Assembly: GCA_020438105.1 (NCBI GenBank)
Contig: JAGQVE010000016.1
Location: 1-64,000 of the forward strand
Direction of reading: 5' to 3'
Source of the DNA: Bacteroidales bacterium
Lineage (GTDB): Bacteria > Bacteroidota > Bacteroidia > Bacteroidales > JAADJA01
Length of the DNA stretch: 64,000 nucleotides
This document shows positions 19,573 to 30,032 of this stretch, in pieces. The position numbers and the translations under genes are program-made. Below the pieces are notes generated by a model, which saw only the letters and a list, made by a program, of their open reading frames with translations, did no database searches and was not told the DNA's origin. How positions within the stretch are numbered: the first letter of the stretch is position 1; every line of letters starts with the position of its first letter.

Positions 19573-22500
19573 CTAAATAAGTTTATTAACTACCACTGTT
19601 GTCTGTAAATTGTCAACCAATTCAATATCAACTTTATTGCTATCTAAAATGGCATCTTTAAATTCAAGTTTGTCGGCCAGTGTTTCCGAACAAATATAAT
19701 TAAAATTACGGTTAACTGCTTTTTCTATTTCTTCGTTTTTGGCAATAAAAACAGAAATTTTATCAGTAACTTCAAAGTTGTTATCCTTCCTGATATTTTG
19801 AATACGATTTACCAGCTCGCGGGCAATTCCTTCATCTCTCAATTCATCGGTAACAGTAATATCTAACGCAACAGTTAGCTTTCCTAGTGTGCTTACCAAC
19901 CAACCAGAGATGTCCTGGGTAAGGATTTCCACATCTGAAACCTCAATAACAACGTCAGCGCCTTCTATGTTCAATGTTACCTGTCCATCACGTTCCAGGT
20001 TGGCGATTTCTGCTTTGCCCATACTGCTGATGCTTGCAGCTATCTGCTTCATCATTTTACCGAACTTAGGTCCCAGTTTTTTGAAATTGGCTTTTACCTG
20101 TTTCACCAGTATACTATCATCCTCCAGGTACTCAATTTCTTTAACATTCACTTCGGAAAGTATCAGCTGGCGTACCGCTTCTACTTTATCTTTTAAATCT
20201 GACTCCGTTAATGGTATCATGATCTTATTCAGCGGCTGCCGAACACGTATATTTGTTTTCTTCCGTAGCGAAAGTATCATGGATGAAATGGTTTGTGCCA
20301 GCTCCATCCTTTCTTCCAGAGCTTTATCAATCAGACTTGTATCAGCAACAGGAAAATCAGTTAAATGAACGGAGTCATTTGTATCCCTTCCCGTCACAGT
20401 ATTTAAATCGGTAAAAAGTTTTTCAGCATAAAAGGGTGCTATTGGCGCAGCTAGCTGAGCAATCACCTCAAGGCACCGGTAAAGTGTTTGATATGCCGAA
20501 ATTTTATCATTAGAGTAATCACCTTTCCAGAATCTGCGTCGGCTCAGTCGCACATACCAGTTGCTGAGGTGTTGATCAAGAAAATCACTGATGGCTCGCC
20601 CCGCTTTTGTGGGCTCATAATCATCGTAGCTTTCATCAACAGTTTTAATTAACGAATTCAGTTCTGATAATATCCAGCGATCCAGCTCAGGCCGCTCATC
20701 AATTGGGATCTCTTTTTCTTTAAAATTAAACCCATCAATATTGGCGTACAGCGAAAAGAATGAGTAGGTGTTGTAAAGCGTCCCGAAAAACTTTCTCCGC
20801 GTTTCATCAATTCCTTCCTGGTCAAACTTAAGATTGTCCCATGGTTGCGCATTGGTGATCATGTACCAGCGTGTAGCATCCGGGCCGTAAGTGTCGATCA
20901 TTTCGAACGGATCAACAGCATTGCCCAATCGCTTCGACATTTTGTTGCCATTGGCATCCAGCACCAAACCGTTTGAAACACAGGTTTTATAAGAAACCGA
21001 ATCAAAAACCATGGCAGCAATAGCATGGAGGGTAAAAAACCAACCACGGGTTTGGTCTACTCCTTCGGCAATGAAATCGGCCGGGAAATAACCATCAAAA
21101 TTGTCCTTATTTTCAAAAGGATAATGGAATTGAGCGTAAGGCATCGACCCAGAATCAAACCAAACGTCGATGAGCATTGGCTCACGGAACATTTTTTTAC
21201 CACTTGGAGAAACCAGTATGATCTCATCCACAAATGGTTTGTGGAAATCAAAAGTGTCGTAATTTTCAGCAGTAAAGTCACCTGGTTTAAAGTCCTCAAG
21301 TGGGTTATTTTGCATAAATCCAGTTGCCAGGGATTTTTCAATTTCAGCTTTCAACTCCTCAGCTGAACCCAGGCACAATTGCTCTTCTCCATCCTCGCTC
21401 ATCCAAATGGGCAATGGTACACCCCAGAACCTTGAACGGGAAAGGTTCCAATCGACCAGGTTTTCGAGCCAGTTGCCGAAACGGCCTGTACCTGTTGCCT
21501 GTGGTTTCCAGTTAATGGTATTATTCAGTTCAATCATCCTATCGCGGTAAGCTGTGGTTTTGATAAACCACGAATCGAGCGGATAATAGAGGATAGGCTT
21601 GTCAGTTCGCCAGCAATGAGGATAGGAGTGAATGTACTTTTCTGTTTTAAAAGCCTTATTCTCTTTTTTCAGCTTAACAATGATATCCACATCCACCGAG
21701 TCTTCCTTTTCAGGATCGTAGTTCGGATCGTATTCGGCTTTTACAAAACGACCTGCAAATTCGCCCATTTCATCAATAAACTTACCTTGCTTATTGACCA
21801 TGGTTAGCGATCCGATCCCGTTTTCTTTTCCTACCTTATAGTCATCAGCACCAAAACTTGGAGCGATGTGCACTATGCCTGTTCCGTCTTCAGTAGTAAC
21901 AAAATCGCCTGTAACTAACCTGAATGCATCACCATCTTCGGGTTGTGCATAAGGCAGGAGCTGTTCAAATCGCATTCCCTCCAAATGAGTTCCTTTCATT
22001 TCGGCAACTACTTTAAAAGGAATTTTCTTCTGGCCTTCTTCATAATCTTCCAGGGCCAATTCTGCATTTTGCTCCGGGAAGTATTTTGATAATAAATCCT
22101 TACCCAAAACCACAGTTACGGGTTTATAAGTGTAAGGATTATAGGTTTTAACTTTTACATAATCTATTTTAGCTCCAACTGCCAGCGCAGTGTTACTGGG
22201 CAATGTCCAGGGGGTGGTGGTCCAGGCCAGGAAAAATAATTCACCGAAAACATCATCAAAAAGGAATGCCGATTTTTCGTTTTTCACAACCTTAAACTGA
22301 GCAACCACCGTATTATCTTTTACATCGCGGTAGCATCCGGGCAGGTTGAGCTCATGCGAACTTAATCCGGTTCCGGCAGCCGGTGAGTACGGCTGAATGG
22401 TGTGTCCTTTATAGATCAGGCCTTTATTATAAAGCTGTTTCAGTAGCCACCAAACGGTTTCAATATATTTATTATCAAAAGTTATATAAGGATCATCCAG

Positions 22501-22935
22501 ATCAACCCAATAGCCCATACGACGGGTGAGTTCATCCCACATGTCCTTGTATTTCATTACTTCTTTTCGACAGGCAAGATTGTATTCCTCAACAGAGATT
22601 TTAGTGCCGATGTCCTCCTTGGTGATGCCCAATGATTTTTCCACACTGATCTCAACAGGCAGCCCGTGTGTATCCCATCCCGCCTTACGCTCAACCAGAT
22701 AACCTTTCATGGTTTTGTATCGGCAGAAAATATCTTTTATAGCACGGGCCATCACATGATGGATACCCGGCTGACCATTGGCTGAAGGAGGTCCTTCATA
22801 AAACACAAAGGGTTTGTGACCTTTCCGGGTTTCTATGCTTTTTTCAAAAGTTTTGTGTTCCGACCAGTATTTACCAATTTCATTACCGATTTCGGTTAAA
22901 TCAAGCTTCTTATATTCCCTGTATTTCTGTGTCAT
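19573..22935 (-). CDS. ileS: Isoleucyl-tRNA synthetase
   Basis: This class I synthetase charges tRNA-Ile. At 1120 residues it matches the long IleS form. The HIGH-type motif reads PGIHHVMARAIKD in the N-terminal domain, the CP1 editing domain includes TTPWTLPSNTALAVG, and the KMSKS loop is NGNKMSKRLGN. An anticodon-binding domain (LSNWYVRLSRRRFWKGDYS) and a C-terminal extension follow. A -7-like TATCTTTG lies at 22981-22974. It heads the ileS-dksA-like-lspA operon. Confidence 0.97.
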   Translation of the reverse strand: MTQKYREYKKLDLTEIGNEIGKYWSEHKTFEKSIETRKGHKPFVFYEGPPSANGQPGIHHVMARAIKDIFCRYKTMKGYLVERKAGWDTHGLPVEISVEKSLGITKEDIGTKISVEEYNLACRKEVMKYKDMWDELTRRMGYWVDLDDPYITFDNKYIETVWWLLKQLYNKGLIYKGHTIQPYSPAAGTGLSSHELNLPGCYRDVKDNTVVAQFKVVKNEKSAFLFDDVFGELFFLAWTTTPWTLPSNTALAVGAKIDYVKVKTYNPYTYKPVTVVLGKDLLSKYFPEQNAELALEDYEEGQKKIPFKVVAEMKGTHLEGMRFEQLLPYAQPEDGDAFRLVTGDFVTTEDGTGIVHIAPSFGADDYKVGKENGIGSLTMVNKQGKFIDEMGEFAGRFVKAEYDPNYDPEKEDSVDVDIIVKLKKENKAFKTEKYIHSYPHCWRTDKPILYYPLDSWFIKTTAYRDRMIELNNTINWKPQATGTGRFGNWLENLVDWNLSRSRFWGVPLPIWMSEDGEEQLCLGSAEELKAEIEKSLATGFMQNNPLEDFKPGDFTAENYDTFDFHKPFVDEIILVSPSGKKMFREPMLIDVWFDSGSMPYAQFHYPFENKDNFDGYFPADFIAEGVDQTRGWFFTLHAIAAMVFDSVSYKTCVSNGLVLDANGNKMSKRLGNAVDPFEMIDTYGPDATRWYMITNAQPWDNLKFDQEGIDETRRKFFGTLYNTYSFFSLYANIDGFNFKEKEIPIDERPELDRWILSELNSLIKTVDESYDDYEPTKAGRAISDFLDQHLSNWYVRLSRRRFWKGDYSNDKISAYQTLYRCLEVIAQLAAPIAPFYAEKLFTDLNTVTGRDTNDSVHLTDFPVADTSLIDKALEERMELAQTISSMILSLRKKTNIRVRQPLNKIMIPLTESDLKDKVEAVRQLILSEVNVKEIEYLEDDSILVKQVKANFKKLGPKFGKMMKQIAASISSMGKAEIANLERDGQVTLNIEGADVVIEVSDVEILTQDISGWLVSTLGKLTVALDITVTDELRDEGIARELVNRIQNIRKDNNFEVTDKISVFIAKNEEIEKAVNRNFNYICSETLADKLEFKDAILDSNKVDIELVDNLQTTVVVNKLI

Positions 22936-23041
22936 TACAGCCTGTTATTTTCTATACGATCTTAAAAAGGGTGCAAAGATAAAAAAATATCTTTATCAAA
23001 ATGAGTGAGTTATTAAATGGTTGAACAGGATTAAAAATACA

Positions 23042-23070
23042 AAAGGCCGGCCCGAACGGACCAGCCTTTC
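23042..23070 (-). terminator. Terminator after the large T9SS protein
   Basis: AAAGGC...GCCTTT with an imperfect inner GG-CC stem and a GAAC loop. On the minus strand it is followed by TTTTGTATTTTT. It separates the 1165-residue gene from ileS. Confidence 0.7.
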
Positions 23071-23090
23071 GTGGTTGAATCATTATTCTC

Positions 23091-26000
23091 TTATTCGACA
23101 ATAATTCGTTTGGATATCATACCTTCATCCGTATTGATCTGGAGGAAATATATCCCCTGATTCAATTCGCTGGTGTTGATACGATAAGTTTTATCATTCA
23201 CTATTTCAAAGCTTATCATTTGACCGGAATAGTTGTAAACCGAAATAGTATTGATTTTAAATTCAGATTTAACATTCACAACATCAGAAGCGGGATTAGG
23301 AAATACAGTAGTTGCAACTTCAAGCAATTCATCCACACCCGTAACTACGTCCACTGTCCAGGTATTTGATGGAATCGATTCACCCTCATCATAAACGGCA
23401 GTAACATAATATTCATACAAACCTAAAACATCAATATTGTCGGTATATTCTGTTTCGGTTGTATAATCAAGTAATGAACCATCACGATAAACATTATAAC
23501 CCTGCAATTCTTTAGCGGAGGCTGAAATATTTTCAATTGGTTTTACCCACTGAACAGAAGAATAATCTGTTGGGTGAGTTGTTTTGATCATTTCTGATAA
23601 GTTGCCAGGCACATTTATCGTTTGAATTCCACCCCCAATTTCTGCTTTACTTCCGCTGGTATATTGGACCACGGCCCTGATCAGGTAAGCTTCACTCCAG
23701 GCTGACCACGAAGGACTTCCATTGTTAAAATCCCATGAGCGACCATTGTTTAAATCGCCATCAAAACCAAGATAAGTAGTTCCATTTACTGATCCGAAGC
23801 CTACTACAAAGTCGCCATCAAATGTGATATCCTGACCTGATACATCCACTTCAATCCAATCATCCGGTGCGGCCATAACGTTTTCTTCGTAAATGATATC
23901 CAACCCGGGCTGAGTACCATTCCAATCAAATACAGTTGCGTTAAAATCGTTGTCACCCGCATCCGTAGTAGTATAATATTTTAGGGTAAGCACTTTACAG
24001 GGACCAGCAGGTGACATATGTGTTGACATGGTGTAGCCTTCATAGCTATAGCCACCCGTATTTACACCATTGTCGTATATGAGTTCCTCAGTAGCACCAC
24101 CTGTGCCAGGTGCATCCCAGGTCAGGTTAATGTCATTGCCCTGGTAAACGGCATCTGGACCTGTAAGATTAGCGGGAGGATCAAGTACGGGAGGGGCTTC
24201 TCCTGCTAAACAATAATTATCAATGTAATAAAGAGGATCCTGCGTATCAGAACCTGCGTAAAAGTTATTACCACCAAGCTGATTCAGGCTCCCGGTTCCA
24301 AAGGTTCCTGAGCTCCAAACCCAGCCATGGATCAGTGCGTCATCTATAAAATATTCGGCCCAGTCGTTATCCATGTCTATTTCCACACGCATTGCCATCC
24401 AGGTATCATAAGGGAAGGTAAATGTAGCAGCAGCTGCACCGCCGCCATCAATACTTCCGGCACCACCGGCATTAAAATAAACCTGCATACCCCATGAACT
24501 GCTTCCTCCGGCAAATTCCTGCAGGGTATTGAAGTATCCATCGTAACCATCCGGTACCAGCATGTCAAATGTTATGGTATAAAAACCGGATGTGAAATTT
24601 GGAATAACATAAACCAGGTCGTTTGTTCCCGAAATCTCAACGGTTTGGCTGGCATCCCCAACGATATAAGGATCTTCGGCACTTCCGGGAGCGTTACTCC
24701 AGGTAGTCCAGTCATCCGGATTTTGAAGAACCAGTTGTTCTCCCACATTATAGGATTCAAAATCGTCATCAAATAAACAATCACCTCCTGTTCCTTCAAC
24801 AGTAACTTCATCGGCACAAACTGCTATTGATGAACCTTCATCATAAACAGCCTTAACACAATATTCATATGTCCCGGCAATAAGCCCGGTATCATCATAA
24901 CTGGTAGAAGTTGTACTTCCAATCATATTTCCATTTCTGTAAATATCATATCCGGTAAGGTCATCGCTATTGCTTGCACCCAGCCAACTAACGGCTGCAG
25001 CAAAGAAATCGACAGCGTCGTCGGGATTTACAAAAGCAGCAATTGAGGCAGTTGTAAACGCTGATTTGAAAGTTCCGCCATCAAACTGAACTGCGCATGC
25101 ATCCACGGGTGCAGGGTTTGTTACATTGAGCAAGTCCTGATCAAGTGCATTTACCAGGTCGATGTATAACCCTTCTTTACCAGTTGTATAAATATCAGAA
25201 AGAGAATAGCTGAGTCCATCAGCGAATGATCCGGATACACCTTCGATATCAGCAAGATCGGGTGAAAATACACTCCAGTTATCCTGGGTGGTAGAACCTA
25301 CACCAAGGTAATCATAAGGAAACTGACCCGCACTGAATGATCCTGCAGTGGGATACCTGTCATAAAAATAGTCATGTGCCGAAAGTAATAAACTTCCGCC
25401 ACCATCAAGGTAGGCAGCCAGGTTGTTTTCATCATTATCAGTCATGGTTTGGTTATTTTGCCAGCCTTCACCACAGAACCAAATAATAATGTCATATTGT
25501 TCCATAGTTGCCAAATCAGGGCCATCCTCGGTTGTTACATCCTCTACCTCGAAATAATCATAAGTAAATCCATTGGCATCCAGGGCAGGTTGAATATATT
25601 GCCAGTCATCAGTGAAATCGAGTGCTCCGGCAGGATTACTTCCATCACGGTCGACACAAAGAATAGTTCCTGTGAAAGCACTTGTTGGGGCATCCCAGTC
25701 GACCATTACATTGTTCATATCATAAACTTCGGCGGTAACATTTTCAGGAGGATCAAAGCTAACTCCTTCTCCACATAGCTCAAGTCCCCAAATGTTCACA
25801 TTTTGAGCGGTGCCAAATATAGTCCATGTATCCGCGAAAAATCCATCAGAAATAGCTAAACCACCTGCAATGCCGGTGCTAACACCAGCTACTGATCCAA
25901 CGTCAAAGTAAGTTCCGGTTTCGTTACCAGCAGGAAGTTCAATCTGAACCAATTCGTTTTGCGTGGCACCCACCTGAGCATAACCCCAAAGGTAGGGGCC

Positions 26001-26588
26001 ATCGTCACAATAAGAAGCGCCCTGGTAAGCAAGGCCATAGTAACTATCACCAGTAGGTCCAACAGGGAATGAACCCATATTTGCTCCGGCCATATCGAAT
26101 TTTACAATGTCGGAGCCCCAGTTATTGCCGTAAAAAGCATCGTCATCTTCATTGTAAGCTATAGCTCTTACATCGGTAGGGGCTGTGAATGTGCTAACCA
26201 TAGTTCCTGCATCAAAATCCATCTGGAAAATGATAGGGTTGGCAGCAGCACCATAAAAATAGGTTCCATCCCAGGCAATATCGCGGCATCCATCCGAGCC
26301 GGTGATGGTAAAGGTTTCAACCCATGTACCGTTCATTTCATATTTTTGAAATTCGCCGGCACCATTCCACATTGAAGTATAAATGTAGTTGCCATCAGAT
26401 TCAATACCTGCTTCACCTCCACCAATGCCAACCGGATAGTCGAACTGGAGGTCAAATAATTCTTCCGACACAATGGGTGTGTTGGTGGTTTTTGGACTCA
26501 CTTCATTAAATGAAGTTTGTGCAAACAATATCCCGGCGGAAAGTAACAATGCCAGAAGTGTTGCTGTAAATTTTGTAAATAGTTTCAT
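23091..26588 (-). CDS. Large secreted multidomain T9SS cargo protein
   Basis: The 1165-residue protein has a signal peptide (MKLFTKFTATLLALLLSAG). Residues about 40-270 look like a propeller with repeated SDGNYIYTSMW and WDGTYFYGAAA strands. A ThuA/GATase-like segment follows (QYDIIIWFCGEGWQNNQT, GGGSLLLSAHDYFYDRYP), then an Fn3-like repeat (LTGYDIYRNGNMIGSTTS), a LamG-like sandwich, and a second Fn3-like repeat (LQGYNVYRDGSLLD). The end, VFPNPASDVVNVKSEF to GIYFLQINTDEGM, is a type A T9SS sorting domain. It is acidic and lysine-poor, as expected for an exported surface protein. Function is unknown; carbohydrate or protein binding is only a guess. Confidence 0.85.
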   Translation of the reverse strand: MKLFTKFTATLLALLLSAGILFAQTSFNEVSPKTTNTPIVSEELFDLQFDYPVGIGGGEAGIESDGNYIYTSMWNGAGEFQKYEMNGTWVETFTITGSDGCRDIAWDGTYFYGAAANPIIFQMDFDAGTMVSTFTAPTDVRAIAYNEDDDAFYGNNWGSDIVKFDMAGANMGSFPVGPTGDSYYGLAYQGASYCDDGPYLWGYAQVGATQNELVQIELPAGNETGTYFDVGSVAGVSTGIAGGLAISDGFFADTWTIFGTAQNVNIWGLELCGEGVSFDPPENVTAEVYDMNNVMVDWDAPTSAFTGTILCVDRDGSNPAGALDFTDDWQYIQPALDANGFTYDYFEVEDVTTEDGPDLATMEQYDIIIWFCGEGWQNNQTMTDNDENNLAAYLDGGGSLLLSAHDYFYDRYPTAGSFSAGQFPYDYLGVGSTTQDNWSVFSPDLADIEGVSGSFADGLSYSLSDIYTTGKEGLYIDLVNALDQDLLNVTNPAPVDACAVQFDGGTFKSAFTTASIAAFVNPDDAVDFFAAAVSWLGASNSDDLTGYDIYRNGNMIGSTTSTSYDDTGLIAGTYEYCVKAVYDEGSSIAVCADEVTVEGTGGDCLFDDDFESYNVGEQLVLQNPDDWTTWSNAPGSAEDPYIVGDASQTVEISGTNDLVYVIPNFTSGFYTITFDMLVPDGYDGYFNTLQEFAGGSSSWGMQVYFNAGGAGSIDGGGAAAATFTFPYDTWMAMRVEIDMDNDWAEYFIDDALIHGWVWSSGTFGTGSLNQLGGNNFYAGSDTQDPLYYIDNYCLAGEAPPVLDPPANLTGPDAVYQGNDINLTWDAPGTGGATEELIYDNGVNTGGYSYEGYTMSTHMSPAGPCKVLTLKYYTTTDAGDNDFNATVFDWNGTQPGLDIIYEENVMAAPDDWIEVDVSGQDITFDGDFVVGFGSVNGTTYLGFDGDLNNGRSWDFNNGSPSWSAWSEAYLIRAVVQYTSGSKAEIGGGIQTINVPGNLSEMIKTTHPTDYSSVQWVKPIENISASAKELQGYNVYRDGSLLDYTTETEYTDNIDVLGLYEYYVTAVYDEGESIPSNTWTVDVVTGVDELLEVATTVFPNPASDVVNVKSEFKINTISVYNYSGQMISFEIVNDKTYRINTSELNQGIYFLQINTDEGMISKRIIVE

Positions 26589-26776
26589 AACAAAAAATTA
26601 ATTAATAGTATTCAATGATTTAATAGGGTATCTTTAATTATATGCAGATCAGCAATAGCGAATAATTCCTGAAAAAATTCAATTATTCCAGAATGCAACG
26701 TAGTTTTCCAGTATTAGGTTTGACAAGCTTTTTCACCAGATGGTTGCCATGTTAAAATTATTTTCATAAAAAATAA

Positions 26777-27721
26777 TCATAACTGAAAAAGCCGGCCCTG
26801 CCAGGTATCCATATTTTCCAGTTTCCTTTCTATAAGGTGGTTCACCTGGTCATTTCGAATCACACCCCAATTGGGACCAGCATGGAACCTGGGCGGAACT
26901 TCTCCTGTAAAACGTTCGATGATAAAACGGGGATCTAAATTTTCAATAAACCGGATAATGAAGTTGATGTATTCTTCCATTGTAAAAAGCTCGTAATTCT
27001 CTGGATTTTTTGCATAATCCAGGGCCATGCGGGTTCCCTTTACGATTTGAAGTTGATGGAACTTGATCGTGGTGAGTGGTAATTGATTGATCACATAAAC
27101 TGAATCCAGCATTTGCGCTCTCGATTCGCCGGGCAATCCGAAAATAAAATGAGTTCCGGTATTTATGCCTCTTCGTGCAGTTTCTTCAATGGCCTGTGCA
27201 GTTTGTTCCCAGCTATGCTGACGATTAACCAACGAAAGCGTTTTATTATAAATTGATTCAGCACCATACTCTATAATGATATAATGTTGTTTGGCGAGTT
27301 CGGCAAACCAATTCAGTTTTTCATCATCCACACAATCAGGCCGGGTTCCGATCACCAGGCCAATTACTCCCGGAAAACCTAGCGCCTCTTTGTAAATTGA
27401 TTTTAAATGATCAATGGGGGCATAAGTATTCGAGTAAGTTTGAAAATAAGCAAGGTATTTATTAGCCCTTCTGTAGCGCTTTTTATGAAATTCAATTCCT
27501 TCCGAGAGCTGCTGGGTAACTGATTTATCCGGAGAACAATAAGAAGGATTAAAAGCATCATTATTGCAATAGCAGCATCCCCCGCGGGCAAGCTTGCCAT
27601 CCCTGTTCGGGCAGGTAAACCCCGCATCGATCGAAACCTTTTGTACCCGCTCTCCAAATGTTTTTTTAAAATATTCAGCGTATGAATTGAATCTTCGATC
27701 GTGTTTCCAGGGATACGTCAT
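26777..27721 (-). CDS. Radical SAM protein, YhcC/TIGR01212 family
   Basis: The 314-residue protein begins with the family signature KVSIDAGFTCPNRDG and the iron-sulfur cluster motif CCYCNNDAFNPSYC. ALGFPGVIGLVIGTRPDC, IEYGAESIYNKTLSLVNR and THFIFGLPGE follow, all characteristic of the YhcC group. Members carry a 4Fe-4S cluster and cleave S-adenosylmethionine. The physiological substrate is not established to my knowledge. The stop is TGA, one of the cases showing that TGA terminates normally here. Confidence 0.9.
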   Translation of the reverse strand: MTYPWKHDRRFNSYAEYFKKTFGERVQKVSIDAGFTCPNRDGKLARGGCCYCNNDAFNPSYCSPDKSVTQQLSEGIEFHKKRYRRANKYLAYFQTYSNTYAPIDHLKSIYKEALGFPGVIGLVIGTRPDCVDDEKLNWFAELAKQHYIIIEYGAESIYNKTLSLVNRQHSWEQTAQAIEETARRGINTGTHFIFGLPGESRAQMLDSVYVINQLPLTTIKFHQLQIVKGTRMALDYAKNPENYELFTMEEYINFIIRFIENLDPRFIIERFTGEVPPRFHAGPNWGVIRNDQVNHLIERKLENMDTWQGRLFQL

Positions 27722-27732
27722 TATTTTTGTAT

Positions 27733-27773
27733 AAAAAAAGGCTGCAGGAAGTTAACTCCCATACAGCCTTTTT
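27733..27773 (-). terminator. Terminator of the POT transporter gene
   Basis: AAAAAGGCTG (27735-27744) pairs with CAGCCTTTTT (27764-27773). The sequence between them can extend the stem. It lies between the transporter stop and the radical SAM start. Confidence 0.85.
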
Positions 27774-27789
27774 GTTTTTATAAGGTCTT

Positions 27790-29325
27790 TTATTTGGCTA
27801 CTCTTTCAAGCCATTTTAACAATACAAGCATCGTTACCATTGAAATCAAACAAGCCACTACAAATATTGACCAGGTTGCCCAAATCGGAATACTTTCGTA
27901 GAAAATAGCTCCGATAAATAACAACTGATTTCCAACAGCCGTAGCACCAAGCCATAATCCCTGCATAATTCCCTGGTATTGCGGAGGTGCAACTTTAGAT
28001 ACAAAGGAAATCCCCAGCGGACTGATAAACAATTCGGCAACAGTGAGGATAAAGTAAGTTCCAATCAGCAGGAATGGCGTTACTTTCATTGAATCAGGTA
28101 ATCCCCCTTGAGCTTTAACTTCGCTTAGTAAAGGAAGGTTGAACGAACCGGCAGACATCACTACATAGGCCATTGCGGCAATAAACATCCCAATTGCAAT
28201 TTTCTTGGGAGTGCTGGGTTCAATGCCCCGGTTTTTCAGAAATCCGAATAATCCTACAATGATCGGAGTAAGGAATACCACGAAAAACGGATTTACCGAC
28301 TGAAATAGCTCAGCTCCAACAAGTTTAATTCCTCCCAGGTTGATATTAATAGAACTTAAGTCGGTGTAATCTTTTGCAAAGTAGGTTAAGGTTAATCCGT
28401 TTTGATGAAATGAAAACCAGAAGAAAATAACAACACCAAAAACTGCGAAAAGCGCATATAATCTTTGTTTTACCTCTTTAGGATCCATTACTACTTCGCC
28501 GGTACCAGAATCACTTGCATGTGATCTTGATTTTACATCCGGGAAGCGAGATTTATTGAATACATAAACGATTAATGATATAAGCATTGCACCTATGGCA
28601 ATACCAAAGGCATAATGGAAACCTGTTGTAAATACATTCAGGTAATTTGCTGCAAATTCGTGCAAATTGGTTACATCACCATTAATAGTGGCGGCATTGG
28701 CAGCTTGTTGTATTGCAACGCTGGTTTGATCAGTTAAGGTTCCTTCGAGTTGGTTATGACAAAGTGCCGGTAACCCCGCATCATATTCAAAACCGTTACG
28801 TTGCAACCACCAGTTGCGGATACCAACTGCAGTAAAAGGAGCAAATACGGCGCCTACATTGATGAACATATAAAAAATCTGGAATCCGGAATCTCTAACG
28901 CTGCCATATTTGGGGTCATCATACATCTGACCAACCAATGCCTGAAGATTTCCTTTAAACAATCCATTTCCAAAGGCGATGATAAACAGCGCAAAACAGG
29001 AAAGAACTAAAAATAAGGTTTGGTTAGGAACAGGTGTTTTTGTAGGGTATGCTAAAATCAAATAACCTACGGTCATTGTTACAATTCCTACCAGGATAGT
29101 ACCTTTAAAGTTCTTCAGTCTGTCAGCAATGATACCCCCCACAAGCGATAATACATAAATGGAGAAATAAAAGACGGAATAAATGATGCCTGCATTGGTT
29201 TCGTCGAGGCCGAATTTGGCCTGCAAGAATAAAACCAGGATTGCCATCATGGTGTAAAATCCAAAACGTTCACCCATGTTCGCGAGAGCCGCAGCTATCA
29301 ATCCCTTAGGATGTCCTTTAAACAT
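27790..29325 (-). CDS. POT/PTR-family peptide:proton symporter
   Basis: The 511-residue polytopic protein carries the POT family signature NMGERFGFYTMMAILVLFL in helix 1 (ExxERFxYY motif) and GGIIADRLKNFKGTILVG after helix 2. A late segment TYFILTVAELFISPLGISF is also typical. These transporters import di- and tripeptides by proton symport. The gene has its own consensus promoter upstream and terminator downstream, so it is monocistronic. Confidence 0.94.
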   Translation of the reverse strand: MFKGHPKGLIAAALANMGERFGFYTMMAILVLFLQAKFGLDETNAGIIYSVFYFSIYVLSLVGGIIADRLKNFKGTILVGIVTMTVGYLILAYPTKTPVPNQTLFLVLSCFALFIIAFGNGLFKGNLQALVGQMYDDPKYGSVRDSGFQIFYMFINVGAVFAPFTAVGIRNWWLQRNGFEYDAGLPALCHNQLEGTLTDQTSVAIQQAANAATINGDVTNLHEFAANYLNVFTTGFHYAFGIAIGAMLISLIVYVFNKSRFPDVKSRSHASDSGTGEVVMDPKEVKQRLYALFAVFGVVIFFWFSFHQNGLTLTYFAKDYTDLSSININLGGIKLVGAELFQSVNPFFVVFLTPIIVGLFGFLKNRGIEPSTPKKIAIGMFIAAMAYVVMSAGSFNLPLLSEVKAQGGLPDSMKVTPFLLIGTYFILTVAELFISPLGISFVSKVAPPQYQGIMQGLWLGATAVGNQLLFIGAIFYESIPIWATWSIFVVACLISMVTMLVLLKWLERVAK

Positions 29326-29389
29326 AATCGTTAATTTTTTAAGTTATTATTTGTTTGATTGATCTACGCGTGTTTTTTTTGAAAGCTTA

Positions 29390-29420
29390 CAAAAATAGTT
29401 AAATTTAGCAGTTGGCCAAA
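29390..29420 (-). promoter_or_regulatory. Promoter for the POT transporter
   Basis: On the minus strand TTTG (29420-29417), a 19-base spacer and TATTTTTG (29397-29390) give an exact match to the Bacteroidota -33/-7 consensus. The leader to the ATG would be about 60 bases. Confidence 0.7.
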
Positions 29421-29516
29421 TTTAGTTTTTGCCAATAAATCAGGTATTTACATGCCTAAATTAAAATTTGCGAATTTTGTTGTAATAAATTAATTGAACA
29501 TTCGTCTCCCATCAGA

Positions 29517-30032
29517 ATGACGCCCGAAACATTTAAATCCGAGATTTTACCAATGAAACATAAATTGTTTCGTTTTGCCGGCAGATTGTTGCAAAACATC
29601 CCGGAAGCAGAGGATGTCGTTCAGGAAGTTTTTATCCGCTTGTGGGATCGGAGAGATGCATTGAAACAATACAGGAGTGTGGAAGCATTTGCCATGACAA
29701 TTGCGAAAAACCTTTGTCTTGACCGGCTTAAATCCAAACGAAACAGGCAGGATGAATTTACCGAAAAACATGAACAGGCAGATAGTTTAACTCCATACCA
29801 TCACGTCGAAATGAAGGACAGCTTTCAAAAGGTGAACCAGATCATCGGTATTTTGCCCGAACAGCAACGAATGATCATTCAGCTTCGCGATGTGGAAGGG
29901 TACGAATATGAAGAAATAGAAGAGATCACAGGCATGAATCAGAACGCGATCCGGGTGAACCTTTCAAGAGCACGCAAGCAGGTTAGGGAGTTGATGAAAA
30001 AACAATACAATTATGAATTCACAAAAAATTGA
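29517..30032 (+). CDS. ECF RNA polymerase sigma factor
   Basis: The 171-residue sigma-70 family protein has only regions 2 and 4. Region 2 contains AEDVVQEVFIRLWDRRDAL and AMTIAKNLCLDRLKSKRNR. Region 4 contains YEYEEIEEITGMNQNAIR and VNLSRARKQVRELM. Its stop (TGA at 30030-30032) overlaps the start of the next gene by 20 bases. That gene is a membrane-anchored anti-sigma candidate, so the pair is translationally coupled. It is likely activated by an envelope signal and probably drives its own operon, including the three DUF4252 genes. Confidence 0.94.
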   Translation: MTPETFKSEILPMKHKLFRFAGRLLQNIPEAEDVVQEVFIRLWDRRDALKQYRSVEAFAMTIAKNLCLDRLKSKRNRQDEFTEKHEQADSLTPYHHVEMKDSFQKVNQIIGILPEQQRMIIQLRDVEGYEYEEIEEITGMNQNAIRVNLSRARKQVRELMKKQYNYEFTKN

